A stretch of DNA of 64,000 bases from Leptospira chreensis (GCF_016919165.1 NZ_JAFFPS010000039.1:62001-126000); one strand, 5' to 3'. Shown: positions 18,180 to 27,440, counted from the stretch's first letter. A program made the numbers and translations. Notes: generated from the sequence alone by a model not told the origin.

Positions 18180-18856
18180 GCATAGGAATTTTTTGTCTCT
18201 GTCTTTTCTGCTTTCTTAACTGCAAACCTGCGGATCTTTGCAATTCTGCAGATACTTCCAGTAGATGCGGAATCTTACAATTGGTTTTGCAAAAGCCAAC
18301 TCCATCAAATTCTCCAGGTGTTCCTCATTGTTCCCCTTGTAAAATGTTCGTTACGGCAACTACCTATAATGCCAGTCTGGGAGGGATCATAGGGGCAGAT
18401 AACAAATGTACGTCGGATGCCAACAAACCTCCCTCTGGAACTTATAAGGCACTACTTGTGGATGATGCCAATCGCAGAGCTTGTACCAGTACAAATTGCA
18501 CTTCTGGTGGAGTTACGGAACATATTGATTGGGTATTGGCGCCAAATACGAGCTATGTGCAGTCTTCAAGTCCATCCACTATTATTTTCATATCCGATGT
18601 CAATGGGGTATATAACAATAACTTAACGAATTTAATATCAGTGACTGCGGCAGGAATCTGGACAGGTATCAGAAACAATCCATCTTGGGATTGGCTGACT
18701 GATACATCACATACATGTTCTTTTTGGACCGATAGCGTCTCAGCAAATTGCGGAACCTATGGGGTAACAAGTTGGACTGATAGCCGTTCGATTGCGATCA
18801 CATCAGCATTCGGAAACGGAGGTACTCTCAACAATTTACTCTGCGTGGAGCAGTAG
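18170..18856 (+). CDS. DUF1554 domain lipoprotein (paralogue 2)
   Basis: A 228-residue lipoprotein, close paralogue of 15817-16500 along its whole length: lipobox 'FLNC', 'CSPCKMFVTATTYNASLGG', 'GVTEHIDWVLAPNTSYVQ', 'IWTGIRNNPSWDWLTD' and the C-terminal 'LLCVEQ'. Differences cluster in loops ('DDANRRACTSTNC', 'SVTAAGIWTG'), as expected for surface-exposed variants. The gene and its leader appear to have been duplicated around the thioesterase/AraC pair. Role unknown. Confidence 0.85.
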   Translation: MRISIGIFCLCLFCFLNCKPADLCNSADTSSRCGILQLVLQKPTPSNSPGVPHCSPCKMFVTATTYNASLGGIIGADNKCTSDANKPPSGTYKALLVDDANRRACTSTNCTSGGVTEHIDWVLAPNTSYVQSSSPSTIIFISDVNGVYNNNLTNLISVTAAGIWTGIRNNPSWDWLTDTSHTCSFWTDSVSANCGTYGVTSWTDSRSIAITSAFGNGGTLNNLLCVEQ

Positions 18857-18914
18857 AAGGAGCATTTGAGAGAAAATCAAAAGCACAACCAATGACAAGG
18901 GTGGTCTAACTTAT

Positions 18915-20381
18915 ATGCCTGCTCTTTCCTTTCCTTCGCATCCCGCTACGGAAACAACCTATACTTCCTTACCCAATTCATTTTTCCAATCCATCAAACC
19001 CACTCCCGTTTCTTCTCCTAAAGTTTTATTTTGGAACGATGTTTTAGCTTCTGAGTTTCAATTTTCGCATTGGAAAAAACAGGATGAAGCCACGGCTCAT
19101 TTTTTTTCTGGGACAAATCTTCCGGAAGGCATTCAACCGTTTGCACAAGCCTATGCCGGCCATCAGTTTGGACACTTTACAGTGTTAGGTGATGGCCGAA
19201 CGATTGTGATGGGCGAATTCAAAAACCGAAGTGGAGAACGATTTGATTTCCAATGGAAAGGTTCAGGAAGGACCAAGTATTCAAGAAATGGCGATGGTCG
19301 TGCCACTCTCAGCGCTATGGTGCGAGAGTATATCATGAGCGAGGCGATGGCTGGCTTAAATATTCCAACAACTCGAAGTTTGGCGGTTGTCAAATCAGGA
19401 GAGGCTGTTTTACGAGAAGAAGCTCAAGAAGGTGCCGTTTTGACTCGGGTGGCAAAAAGCCATATTCGAGTGGGGACATTTGAATATGCGTACCAAACTT
19501 TATCCTTGGAAGAACTGGAATCATTATTTCAATACACTGCCAATCGGCATGCTCCAGAAGTTTTGCAAGCAGACAATCCCGCACTTGCATTTTTGGATTT
19601 TGTGATGAAACGCCAAGTAACCCTTATCACAAATTGGATGCGGGTTGGATTTATTCATGGTGTGATGAATACCGACAATATGAGTATTTGCGGAGAAACC
19701 ATTGACTATGGTCCCTGTGCCTTTATGAATGGATTCTCCGCAAAACGTGTGTTTAGTTCCATTGATGCCAATGGGCGTTATGCATTTTCCAATCAAGTGG
19801 GGATTGCCCAGTGGAATCTTGCTTGTTTAACCAATTCCCTTCTTCCTCTCATAGACTCGAATCAGGAGACCGCAATCGAATTGGCAAAATCCAAGTTAAC
19901 AGAAATGGAAACATGGTTCCAAATTAGTTACTTTCGTATGTTAGGTGAAAAAATCGGATTTCCCAACTTAACTGAAAAGGAATTACCATTAGTCCAGAGC
20001 CTTTACCAATGGATGCAAGACACGGAAGCCGATTTTACCAATACATTTCTTGTATTGGAAGGAATATATAAACCAAAGGATTCAATTTATGACGATACAC
20101 GATGGAAAGATTGGGTTCAAGGTTGGAGGGAGGAAAAAAAGAAACAAGGGATTCGCGATGAGGATTCCATAACTCTCATGCAAAAATCCAATCCAAGTTT
20201 GGTTCCCAGAAATCATCTTGTGGAAATTGCACTCGCGAATGCAAACCAAGGTCTCACAAGTGTGGCCGAACAACTCATCGAAAGGAGTTTGTCTCCCTAT
20301 AAGCGGGAATTAGGCTATGATTACTCAGAAGAAGTCCCATCTGGTGGAGATGGAACTTATCGAACGTTTTGTGGCACTTAG
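18915..20381 (+). CDS. selO: SelO/YdiU family protein adenylyltransferase
   Basis: A 488-residue pseudokinase-fold enzyme of the SelO family, which transfers AMP from ATP to protein Ser/Thr/Tyr and responds to oxidative stress. Seen motifs: 'AYAGHQFGHFTVLGDGR' near the N terminus, the nucleotide region 'FDFQWKGSGRTKYSRNGDGR', the catalytic-loop equivalent 'IHGVMNTDNMSICG' and the metal motif 'DYGPCAFMN'. The C terminus 'TFCGT' keeps a cysteine close to the end, where animal SelO has selenocysteine. Length is normal. No partner gene is adjacent. Confidence 0.93.
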   Translation: MPALSFPSHPATETTYTSLPNSFFQSIKPTPVSSPKVLFWNDVLASEFQFSHWKKQDEATAHFFSGTNLPEGIQPFAQAYAGHQFGHFTVLGDGRTIVMGEFKNRSGERFDFQWKGSGRTKYSRNGDGRATLSAMVREYIMSEAMAGLNIPTTRSLAVVKSGEAVLREEAQEGAVLTRVAKSHIRVGTFEYAYQTLSLEELESLFQYTANRHAPEVLQADNPALAFLDFVMKRQVTLITNWMRVGFIHGVMNTDNMSICGETIDYGPCAFMNGFSAKRVFSSIDANGRYAFSNQVGIAQWNLACLTNSLLPLIDSNQETAIELAKSKLTEMETWFQISYFRMLGEKIGFPNLTEKELPLVQSLYQWMQDTEADFTNTFLVLEGIYKPKDSIYDDTRWKDWVQGWREEKKKQGIRDEDSITLMQKSNPSLVPRNHLVEIALANANQGLTSVAEQLIERSLSPYKRELGYDYSEEVPSGGDGTYRTFCGT

Positions 20382-20416
20382 TAATCGTTAACTGAATTTA
20401 AAACAGATCGAATACA

Positions 20417-20465
20417 CGACCGGGCTTTAAGTCCCAATCGTTTCTTTCATCAAACACGAGATCAA
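20417..20465 (+). repeat. Fragment of the dispersed structured element (R4)
   Basis: CGACCGGGCT (20417-20426) followed by a degenerate CCAATCGTTTC...AAACACGAGAT is recognisable, but the outer arms and closing ATCCCTGG are missing. It looks like a decayed copy just after selO. Confidence 0.45.
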
Positions 20466-20487
20466 TCAGTAAAATTCTGAAATAGAC

Positions 20488-20610
20488 CTACTTCTTCGTA
20501 GGAACCTGCTTTGCGGCAGCGGCTGCATCTTTTTTCCCTTTGTCAATAGCGCTCTTTGCGTTTTTCTGCGATGTCTGCTTGGTTTTCGTTTTCGGATTTT
20601 TGTCGCCCAT
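20488..20610 (-). CDS. 40-residue Lys-rich small protein (MGDKNPK family)
   Basis: ATG 20610 is preceded by a strong AGGAG on the minus strand. The peptide starts 'MGDKNPKTKTKQTSQKNAK' and ends 'AAAAAKQVPTKK'. It is highly basic and probably unstructured. From memory, very similar ~40-residue 'MGDK.PK.K' proteins occur in many proteobacteria, all without assigned function; an RNA- or DNA-binding or stress role is only a guess. A longer frame upstream (to 20922) runs through a structured repeat and is not credible. Confidence 0.7.
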   Translation of the reverse strand: MGDKNPKTKTKQTSQKNAKSAIDKGKKDAAAAAKQVPTKK

Positions 20611-20826
20611 TTGGTCTCCTGACTCATTGGTCCGGGGCTTGCTGGGCCACGTTGTAGTTACAGTCGAGAGGAAATCATCGATTGCATCGATTGTAAACAA
20701 GAAAACATAATTGTGACGCTTGTCGTCAGCTGAATGATTGAGGCGGGCGTTGGCTTTATGAAAATGGAAAAATCTGAGGCTTTGGCACTGCGAAACACAT
20801 CTTTTGCGAATGTGTTTCCTTTTAAT
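20611..20826. other. Upstream region of the small basic protein
   Basis: Together with element R5 this makes a spacer of about 360 nt. It must contain the promoter of the small protein gene. I see no second gene and no clean promoter match. Confidence 0.3.
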
Positions 20827-20937
20827 GGGCACCTCGCAATTAAAAGTTTGTGACTGAATTGTTTCTGTAAGCGACCGGGCTTTCCGTTCCAATCTTTTCG
20901 CAGTCGCGAAAAGGATTTCCACTGCAATCCCTGGTGC
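20827..20937 (+). repeat. Dispersed structured element, short subtype (copy R5)
   Basis: 111 nt. Outer arms are GCACC (20829-20833) and GGTGC (20933-20937). The 38-nt variable segment contains CAATT/AATTG. Core is CGACCGGGCT and TCCGTTCCAATC. Inner stem is TTTTCGC/GCGAAAA with loop AGTC, then bulged G, GATT and ATCCCTGG. Both stems differ in sequence from R2 and R7 but stay complementary. Confidence 0.78.
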
Positions 20938-20973
20938 GGGGAGGGGATTTATTCAAATTTAATTAGAAAGAGT

Positions 20974-21549
20974 TTAGTCTCCCGTAATTGAGTGATCCTT
21001 TTCACTTAGAAATTCTTTATTTGGATTTGTACTTAGAGCAACAATCACCAATTCTAAAATTTGTGAATTCAGTTGTCTGTATTGAAAATTATACATGATT
21101 AAATCTCTAAAAATTCCATACCTAGGATTAGAATCGTTGATTCTTTTTCTCTCATCAAATACTAGATTGATGAGTAATGTGTAGGAGAACGATTCATTAA
21201 GAAATTTAATATTTGGAAAACGTATTAGAAGATCATCTTCGATGTGTTTTTTCAATTGGATAGGTTTTCTTCTGAAAACCCAATAAGAAGTGTAGGCCGC
21301 TACTTTTTGAGGTTGGGCTTTTTCAATATTATGGAAATCTTTTAGTCGAACTAAATCAGCAAAATAATCAATGACTGCTTCTTCGATCAGTTCGTCGCTT
21401 ACGAAAAAAATATCCTCAAAGGTGATATTATGATCTAGACAAATACGTTTTAGAAAATCGATTGCTCTATCACGTATAAAAACAAATCTATTTAATATTT
21501 TCTCTTCGCCGAAATTTTCGATTAAATATTCATAGTCTGCTTCAGACAT
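20974..21549 (-). CDS. Unknown protein of a two-gene accessory unit
   Basis: I do not recognise this 191-residue protein. It is acidic at the start ('MSEADYEYLIENFGEEK') and helical throughout, with 'FFVSDELIEEAVIDYFADLV' and a basic segment 'YWVFRRKPIQLKKHI'. It has no signal peptide, no membrane helix and no obvious catalytic motif. It begins 15 nt after the 71-residue gene and lacks its own ribosome-binding site, which suggests translational coupling. High A/T content and the neighbouring defence genes suggest accessory origin. A toxin or immune role is speculation. Confidence 0.6.
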   Translation of the reverse strand: MSEADYEYLIENFGEEKILNRFVFIRDRAIDFLKRICLDHNITFEDIFFVSDELIEEAVIDYFADLVRLKDFHNIEKAQPQKVAAYTSYWVFRRKPIQLKKHIEDDLLIRFPNIKFLNESFSYTLLINLVFDERKRINDSNPRYGIFRDLIMYNFQYRQLNSQILELVIVALSTNPNKEFLSEKDHSITGD

Positions 21550-21564
21550 GCAAGGATATCAGTT

Positions 21565-21780
21565 TTATTTTTTATTGATTAAATGAGCAAAATCATCAGA
21601 CTCAAGGTAGGCTTTATAATTGTCTGATGCCTTTTCTAGAGGATAATCTTCCGATTTATTTGGAAGTGTATTCTTTTTGATGACCCCAGATTTGATCCTA
21701 TGGATAAATCGTTCCCCTGCTTTTACAGACTCAGGACTTGCATCTTTAAGAATATCAGTCATATTGTAATTATTTGACAA
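21565..21780 (-). CDS. Small unknown protein, first gene of the two-gene unit
   Basis: A 71-residue protein. The start is TTG 21780, supported by GAGAAGG seven bases upstream; an internal ATG at 21762 has no such site. Seen segments are 'DASPESVKAGERFIHRIKSG' and 'YPLEKASDNYKAYLESDDFAHLINKK'. It is short, charged and soluble, of antitoxin-like size, and directly precedes the 191-residue gene. I cannot assign a family. Confidence 0.5.
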   Translation of the reverse strand: MSNNYNMTDILKDASPESVKAGERFIHRIKSGVIKKNTLPNKSEDYPLEKASDNYKAYLESDDFAHLINKK

Positions 21781-21828
21781 AGTAGCCTTCTCTCAAGCAC
21801 TTAAAATATTTTGTCTTTCCCCTAGATT

Positions 21829-22119
21829 TCAAATGATAGAATGCCTTGATTTAAAAGTACAGCAAAAATGAGACATAGTTTGGGTTTTTTCTGGAATGGC
21901 GCCGTGGGGAGTGGTTGTTCGGAATTTCCGAACAACCACTTTCTCATCCAATTCGCCTTCCTCGAATACATTCTTGATATGTTCACTGATGGTAGATTTG
22001 GATTTTTGAAAGAGTTCACAAATCTGTGCTTGGGTCAACCAAACAGTCTCATCCTCAAGACGAACATCAATCTGTATATCTCCTGTTTGGTTTTGATAAA
22101 TTAAGAATTCGCTATTCAT
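21829..22119 (-). pseudogene. Truncated RhuM-family (virulence protein) gene
   Basis: The first ~75 codons match the N-terminal domain of RhuM proteins: 'VRLEDETVWLTQAQICELFQ', 'ISEHIKNVFEEGELDE' and 'FRTTTPHGAIPEKTQT'. Family members then continue with 'YNLDAIISVGYRV' and a further 200 or so residues. Here the frame degenerates after 'EKTQT' and stops at 96 residues, with no continuation downstream. The start ATG 22119 is behind GGAATAAA. It is most likely a remnant of an exchange at this accessory locus. RhuM proteins themselves have no proven biochemical function. Confidence 0.7.
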
Positions 22120-22280
22120 TGTATTTATTCCTTTTCTGAAAGTCCATTTGTAATCCTTATTTTATCCAAAATCAATATTTTCACCTTCTGTAACAACGAC
22201 AAAGGATTTAATTTGGTTTTTCGCTCCTTCTGCTAGACAGTGGAGAAAATATATCTTTTGTTAACCTTTATCTAATCCAA

Positions 22281-25200
22281 TCAAGCCAACTCTATAATTC
22301 TTTCCAGCTCCATAGGTTTATAATTTCTTTCGTTGTATGAACTTTCGATTTCATACTTAACCTGTTTCATAAAAGTATGACCGTTTTGAATCATTCTGTC
22401 AATAGATTGCAAAATTTTGTCCAGGTCAATATCCGAATTTATCGAATAACTCATTTCTTTATATGATGCGATAACAAAATCAAGAATAGTTCTTCGCCTT
22501 TCATTAGGAGGATCTTTTTCTCTTGCATAAATAAATAGTTTCTCTATAAGTACGAGATCGTTTATATCATTTGAATAAATTTTGCTTCTTTCTGAATATC
22601 TAACAAACCTAGAAGACATCGGATTTGAATCATTTGACAATAAATAATCCACATACCATTGGAAAACGTCACCGCCACTACGATGGATTCTTAAAAAGTA
22701 TTCGGCAAAAATTTTCTTTTTTAAAATCTTTTTTTCTTTATTAAAGGATACCAATAATGCATTTGATAAATGGTTATAAATGCCATCAATGTTTGAAAAA
22801 TGTTCAGATCCATAAATATAGAACGAAGCAGCAAAGTTATGCATGAGTTCTAGCTGATCTTCATCGACAACTAATGCATCGCTAATCCATTCTACCTCCA
22901 AATCCAAAGGTGAAAAACCGAGCTGGTAGGCGCAATCAAGTATAGTAGGATAGTATTCTTCGGTAATGTGCTCTCTTAAATATTGGGTAATTTTATGCTT
23001 TAAAACTTTTTGGAAACCTGGGAAAAGTGAATCTATATGTTTTGAAATATATCCAGTGATTCCAATCATCACTCTTGAGTTTTTTATACCTGCCTCAAAG
23101 TTTTCAATTATAAACTTCAAAATGTCTAGACGATCAGGAAGAACTTTACCTAGATAATCTATGGAAAATGAATCATAGTTGACAATAATTGCTCCGTGCA
23201 TTTGGTTCGGAAAACCCGAGAAGGCAAGTCCGAGGAATTTTTTACCAAACTCTCTTTTGATCTCGGATTTTATCCATTCAGGGTTCAATTTTCTTAATAA
23301 ATAAGATAATGTGCGGTGAACATTTTTAAGCGGACTAGTGACATTGTTTAATGGAAAGCGCTCTACAACCAGTCTCACCCAATCAATTACTTGATCTATT
23401 TCCACTTGCGAAAATTGATTGATGTCAATTGATTTCACCGAACAGTATTGAATTAAAAAATCCATAAAACTTAAATCCCAATCCATGGAATCTAAGATGG
23501 AAATAAGTTTATTACGTTCGATGCTTTCTTCATTATCTGTTGTCGAATAGCGAAGTAAAAATAAAACAAATTGATTGATATTTTCAAATTCAAGCTCTTT
23601 CTTATAATCCCATAACTTTCCCCTTTGAATTTCTTCTGTCTTTAGTATTTCGAAAATCGATGAAATTTCTTTTTTGATCTCGTTCAAATTGAATGCAATT
23701 TTGTAATCGAGTTTTTCTTTTTCTTGTCTAGATTGGTGTGCTTTTTTGGATTCTGAAATTTTAATTTGATCCAGGGCTATTTCTTCTATGAGTTCTGGAG
23801 GCGCATTTAATTTAATATAAGAATAAATTTCATGATTGGTATTAAATCCGTAAATTACTGATTTGTAAAGTTGAAAGAGCCTTTCATTATTCTTGATCAA
23901 AAATAACTCTTGGAATAAATCATAATCATTTTCAGTTCTAATCATAGTTTGAATTAATTCTGAGAATAACCATACATTTAGATTTGAATGGGGTGCTTTG
24001 TTTATAATTTCTTGTAGAAACTGGAAGACGTTCGCTGTCCTTTGAAATTTTTTTACAATTTTGAGAACTGGATTGATATGGATTTCATTGGCACTCTCAA
24101 AAATCCAATCCATTAAGAAAATTTTATTTTCTTCCTTTATTTGGAACGAATCTAACTCAAATTCCAAACGTTTTAAAAGGTGTTTAAGATACTCTTCTAA
24201 TTCATCTGAATTAATGTATTTAGTAAAATATTCATTATAGCTATTTCTTAAATGTCTCAATATTACCCAGAGAGAGTCATGAATTTTCTCTGTCATTTTC
24301 TCTGAAAGAATAAGAAAATTTTCCCAAGATGAAACTTTGACATAATCTAAACTAAAATCGTCATCTATTTGAGTAGGTGAGTATCTTGCAACTTGATGGA
24401 TTTCACTCATTTTTTTTCTTAAAATATAATTTAATAATTCTAGGTATTGTTCTATGTTTATTTCGAAATTCGAATGAATGAGAATCTTGCAAAAATTATC
24501 GAAGATCGTATCGCTGTTTCGCAATTCAAAAAGTTTTGTTTTTATTTTTTGGTAATCATCTTCATTGGAAAATTCCCAATATTTGAATTTTGAAACAACA
24601 CTTAGAATATATTCCACTTTTTCTTGGTTTTTATTATTGATTTTCGAATCCAATAAATTCCATAAAACAGATTTTATTTTAGATTCTTGTTGCTCGGAGA
24701 GTACATTGCTATGTTTATACAAGAGACTTTGTAATACGATTGAATAGTAGAAGAATTCATCCGAATTAATTGTGAATTCAAGTTGTTCAACTAGGAATTG
24801 AATGTTTTCGTTCCTCGCATCCCCATTTAAGCAAAAATTTTCCAGGTTGGATGGAATATTCCATACACTTCCAGATTTAGCTTCTTGGCTTACTGTTGAT
24901 TTGAAAATTTTTAAATTTATATCTTTTGTAATTTTATCTGGCTCGATTTGGAGCAATTTTCTTGCATTGCCTTCACCTAGCAAAGACCAATCTAAAATCT
25001 CTTCAAATTTAGAATAATTTGTTTCAGTGTTGAAAAGATTCAATAGAAAGCCGAAGGTATTCGTCATAAAGGGAAGGATTTGATTTCCGCGTGCAATCAG
25101 TTTTTTCACTATTTCGATTGGTTGTCGGCTTAACTTTTTGGCGGCTAAATATTCCTGTAGATTTTTATGAGAAAATTCAAAGGTTGATGGAAAGTTTGGC

Positions 25201-26522
25201 AGTGAAAGGAATTTATCGATTTCTTCGATTCTTATTTTAGTCTTTTGGCTTAGAGTCATATATAATGCGAGTGACTCTAAAGAATTCTGAATTTCTGTGA
25301 AATTTTCCTGTTTACGAAATACTTTACGGACCTCGTTTTCAATTAAAAATTCAAAGAGTTGAATGATACTATTTGCTGGATTTTCTTTCTGTTCAAAAAA
25401 ATCCAATAATTTGCTTATATAGAAAATATTATCTTTGAATGAAATAAAGATTGGATCTCTTGTAAAAAGTTCTCTTTTCGAGGTTGTTATCCTTCGAGTA
25501 TCCAAGAGATATTGTATATCTTCGTTGTCTAATGATTGCAAGTATATAAACTTTACGTCTTGCCAATCATTATTAGTGAATTGAGACAAATCATAAGTAT
25601 TTTCTCTTACGCTGAGTATTACTTTGCGAATATAAGGTGATTGAATTGTGATTTGATTGATTTCTTTTAGAAGCGCAGATCGATCGGTTTCTGATACTTC
25701 ATCGAATCCATCAAGGAGCAACAAGGCATCTTTTACTTGGTAAGCACCACTCGCTGCCATACCCGTTTCTATCATATCCATTAAATTTCCAACTGAATAA
25801 TCGCGTAATGCTACGAAGACTGGCGGAATATTAATTTCTGATAATCGTTTGAGAATTGCCTGGCGTAAAGATTGAAGGCTATATGTTTTTCCATATCCAG
25901 CACGTGCTTCGAGTATTGTAAATTGAGGAAGATTTGAAGAATATTCTACTAATGTATAGTTGATGATTTCTCTCGTTTTAGAATTAATTTCATAAACGTT
26001 TCTTTGTATGTATGTTGCAATTTCATTAGCAGTTAAATTGAATTGGTTATATCTTTGAAGATAATCTATTGTAATTGCATTTTCTATAGATGGAAGATCT
26101 AGAATAGATCCTAACTCTTTGTTTTTATTGATTAATTTAACTAAATTCTCTAAATCATAGATTTCAACCCTTAGCTTTTCATTGTCGTAGATTTTGGATT
26201 CTTTAACTCTTTGCGGAATAGGTTGATTGGTAAAAAATCGTAAGAAAGTGTATCTAGTTAAGTTTGTTTTTTCAATTTCCTCCTTTAATTTCCTTTTCCA
26301 TTGTTTATTGATTGAGAATGCGTATTTTATTTTACCTTCTTCGTATTCAGACCATCCGTCAATTCCACCATCTCCACCAGAATCTAAACCTGTTGCTGGT
26401 AAATATTTTGAATCAATTTCTTTGCGAATGACTTCCGAACATAGACTCTCAAATAGTGTCTCGCCATTTTTTCTTTCATTTAAAGTTTCTAAGGAGTATC
26501 GTATTAATAATTCAATGTTCAT
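22281..26522 (-). CDS. Mrr-like nuclease / STAND (NACHT-type) NTPase, Avs-like
   Basis: A 1413-residue three-part protein. Residues 1-130 look like a PD-(D/E)XK Mrr-like nuclease: 'FESLCSEVI', then 'SGGDGGIDGW' (Asp51/Asp55) and 'FSINKQWKRKL' (Lys73). Residues 195-400 are a P-loop STAND NTPase, with Walker A 'EARAGYGKT' (Lys212-Thr213), Walker B 'LLLLDGFDE' (Asp271, Asp274-Glu275) and sensor-like 'LSVREN'. About 900 residues of helical repeats follow, where such proteins sense phage components. This architecture is that of antiviral STAND (Avs/bNACHT) defence ATPases. Its ATG overlaps the FRG gene stop by 4 nt (ATGA), so the two are translationally coupled. Confidence 0.85.
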   Translation of the reverse strand: MNIELLIRYSLETLNERKNGETLFESLCSEVIRKEIDSKYLPATGLDSGGDGGIDGWSEYEEGKIKYAFSINKQWKRKLKEEIEKTNLTRYTFLRFFTNQPIPQRVKESKIYDNEKLRVEIYDLENLVKLINKNKELGSILDLPSIENAITIDYLQRYNQFNLTANEIATYIQRNVYEINSKTREIINYTLVEYSSNLPQFTILEARAGYGKTYSLQSLRQAILKRLSEINIPPVFVALRDYSVGNLMDMIETGMAASGAYQVKDALLLLDGFDEVSETDRSALLKEINQITIQSPYIRKVILSVRENTYDLSQFTNNDWQDVKFIYLQSLDNEDIQYLLDTRRITTSKRELFTRDPIFISFKDNIFYISKLLDFFEQKENPANSIIQLFEFLIENEVRKVFRKQENFTEIQNSLESLALYMTLSQKTKIRIEEIDKFLSLPNFPSTFEFSHKNLQEYLAAKKLSRQPIEIVKKLIARGNQILPFMTNTFGFLLNLFNTETNYSKFEEILDWSLLGEGNARKLLQIEPDKITKDINLKIFKSTVSQEAKSGSVWNIPSNLENFCLNGDARNENIQFLVEQLEFTINSDEFFYYSIVLQSLLYKHSNVLSEQQESKIKSVLWNLLDSKINNKNQEKVEYILSVVSKFKYWEFSNEDDYQKIKTKLFELRNSDTIFDNFCKILIHSNFEINIEQYLELLNYILRKKMSEIHQVARYSPTQIDDDFSLDYVKVSSWENFLILSEKMTEKIHDSLWVILRHLRNSYNEYFTKYINSDELEEYLKHLLKRLEFELDSFQIKEENKIFLMDWIFESANEIHINPVLKIVKKFQRTANVFQFLQEIINKAPHSNLNVWLFSELIQTMIRTENDYDLFQELFLIKNNERLFQLYKSVIYGFNTNHEIYSYIKLNAPPELIEEIALDQIKISESKKAHQSRQEKEKLDYKIAFNLNEIKKEISSIFEILKTEEIQRGKLWDYKKELEFENINQFVLFLLRYSTTDNEESIERNKLISILDSMDWDLSFMDFLIQYCSVKSIDINQFSQVEIDQVIDWVRLVVERFPLNNVTSPLKNVHRTLSYLLRKLNPEWIKSEIKREFGKKFLGLAFSGFPNQMHGAIIVNYDSFSIDYLGKVLPDRLDILKFIIENFEAGIKNSRVMIGITGYISKHIDSLFPGFQKVLKHKITQYLREHITEEYYPTILDCAYQLGFSPLDLEVEWISDALVVDEDQLELMHNFAASFYIYGSEHFSNIDGIYNHLSNALLVSFNKEKKILKKKIFAEYFLRIHRSGGDVFQWYVDYLLSNDSNPMSSRFVRYSERSKIYSNDINDLVLIEKLFIYAREKDPPNERRRTILDFVIASYKEMSYSINSDIDLDKILQSIDRMIQNGHTFMKQVKYEIESSYNERNYKPMELERIIELA

Positions 26523-27436
26523 AATGTATCCATTGCATCAAGAGAAGGATCGATAAACAGACTGATAGGTCTTTCTTTTTTTAAAATATTTGTCCAATGC
26601 TTCTTATCCGCTATTTTTTTTGTAATTCTTTCACCATCGGCCGGATATAAACTTCCATGATCAATGAAATGATGGTGGCAGTATTTAAGTAACATTGGTG
26701 CAGAATTTTTATCCATTGTTAATTTGAACAGATTTGTTTCATCACATAGAGTATCTATAGTATCGAAATTGAAGCTATCAGGATTATCTATAAATTGAAC
26801 TATTGATGAAAATTCACCGAACTGTGCATTAAAATTCTTTTCGGAAGATAATGGATTGTGAATTTTGATTCTATTATTTATAATTGGTTTCGATACATAA
26901 ATCCAAACGGCCAACTTTTTTGTATTTGCTAATCTATGGTCTTGTCGTATGTGAGAGATCGCAGCAAAGAAAGCAGCAATAAAAGGATGTTTTGACCAAT
27001 CTAAAAGAGATGTACTAATTCCTCTGTGTTGAACAACAGCAGAAAATGGTAGATACTCTCCTGATGGCCAAATAATTTTTCTGGAGGAATCTCTAAAAAT
27101 ATCATTCAATTTTTCGCTTTCAAAAAAAGTTTCTAAGTCAATCGTCGGTAGACCTTCCGGCATATCTTTTCGAAATGAAAAATCACCTATATACTTCTTC
27201 AGATCTTCAAACTCATTTTTAATACAGACTTTATAATTATTGAAATTCTGAAAATTACCGTTTTTAATAAATTCGCGCATAGCCGATGGTATCAGTCTCC
27301 AATCCGCATCTGATTGCCCTCTATATAAAATATTTTCGCAAACATCTAGCGGAAAATTTTTCTTCAAAGGATTTCTTGGATCAAGATATTCCCAAAATTC
27401 TTCCACATATGTACAATTTATTTCAGTAAACGACAC
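26519..27436 (-). CDS. FRG-domain protein coupled to the STAND NTPase
   Basis: A 305-residue protein with the FRG signature in two parts: 'NILYRGQSDADWRLIPSAMR' (Arg39-Gly40) and 'VVQHRGISTSLLDWSKHPFI' (His137, Thr142, Asp146) followed by 'AAFFAA'. FRG domains recur in phage-defence and toxin contexts; their activity is not settled in my knowledge. Start is GTG 27436, five bases after a 40-codon open frame and without a strong ribosome-binding site. The stop overlaps the STAND ATG. It is AT-rich like its partner. It may be an effector, a regulator or a co-sensor. Confidence 0.82.
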   Translation of the reverse strand: MSFTEINCTYVEEFWEYLDPRNPLKKNFPLDVCENILYRGQSDADWRLIPSAMREFIKNGNFQNFNNYKVCIKNEFEDLKKYIGDFSFRKDMPEGLPTIDLETFFESEKLNDIFRDSSRKIIWPSGEYLPFSAVVQHRGISTSLLDWSKHPFIAAFFAAISHIRQDHRLANTKKLAVWIYVSKPIINNRIKIHNPLSSEKNFNAQFGEFSSIVQFIDNPDSFNFDTIDTLCDETNLFKLTMDKNSAPMLLKYCHHHFIDHGSLYPADGERITKKIADKKHWTNILKKERPISLFIDPSLDAMDTL

Positions 27437-27440
27437 TTAA

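Noticed and set aside
20488..20922. 144-codon version of the small basic protein gene
   Set aside because: The upstream part reads through structured element R5 and lacks a start signal; the internal ATG 20610 has a strong AGGAG.
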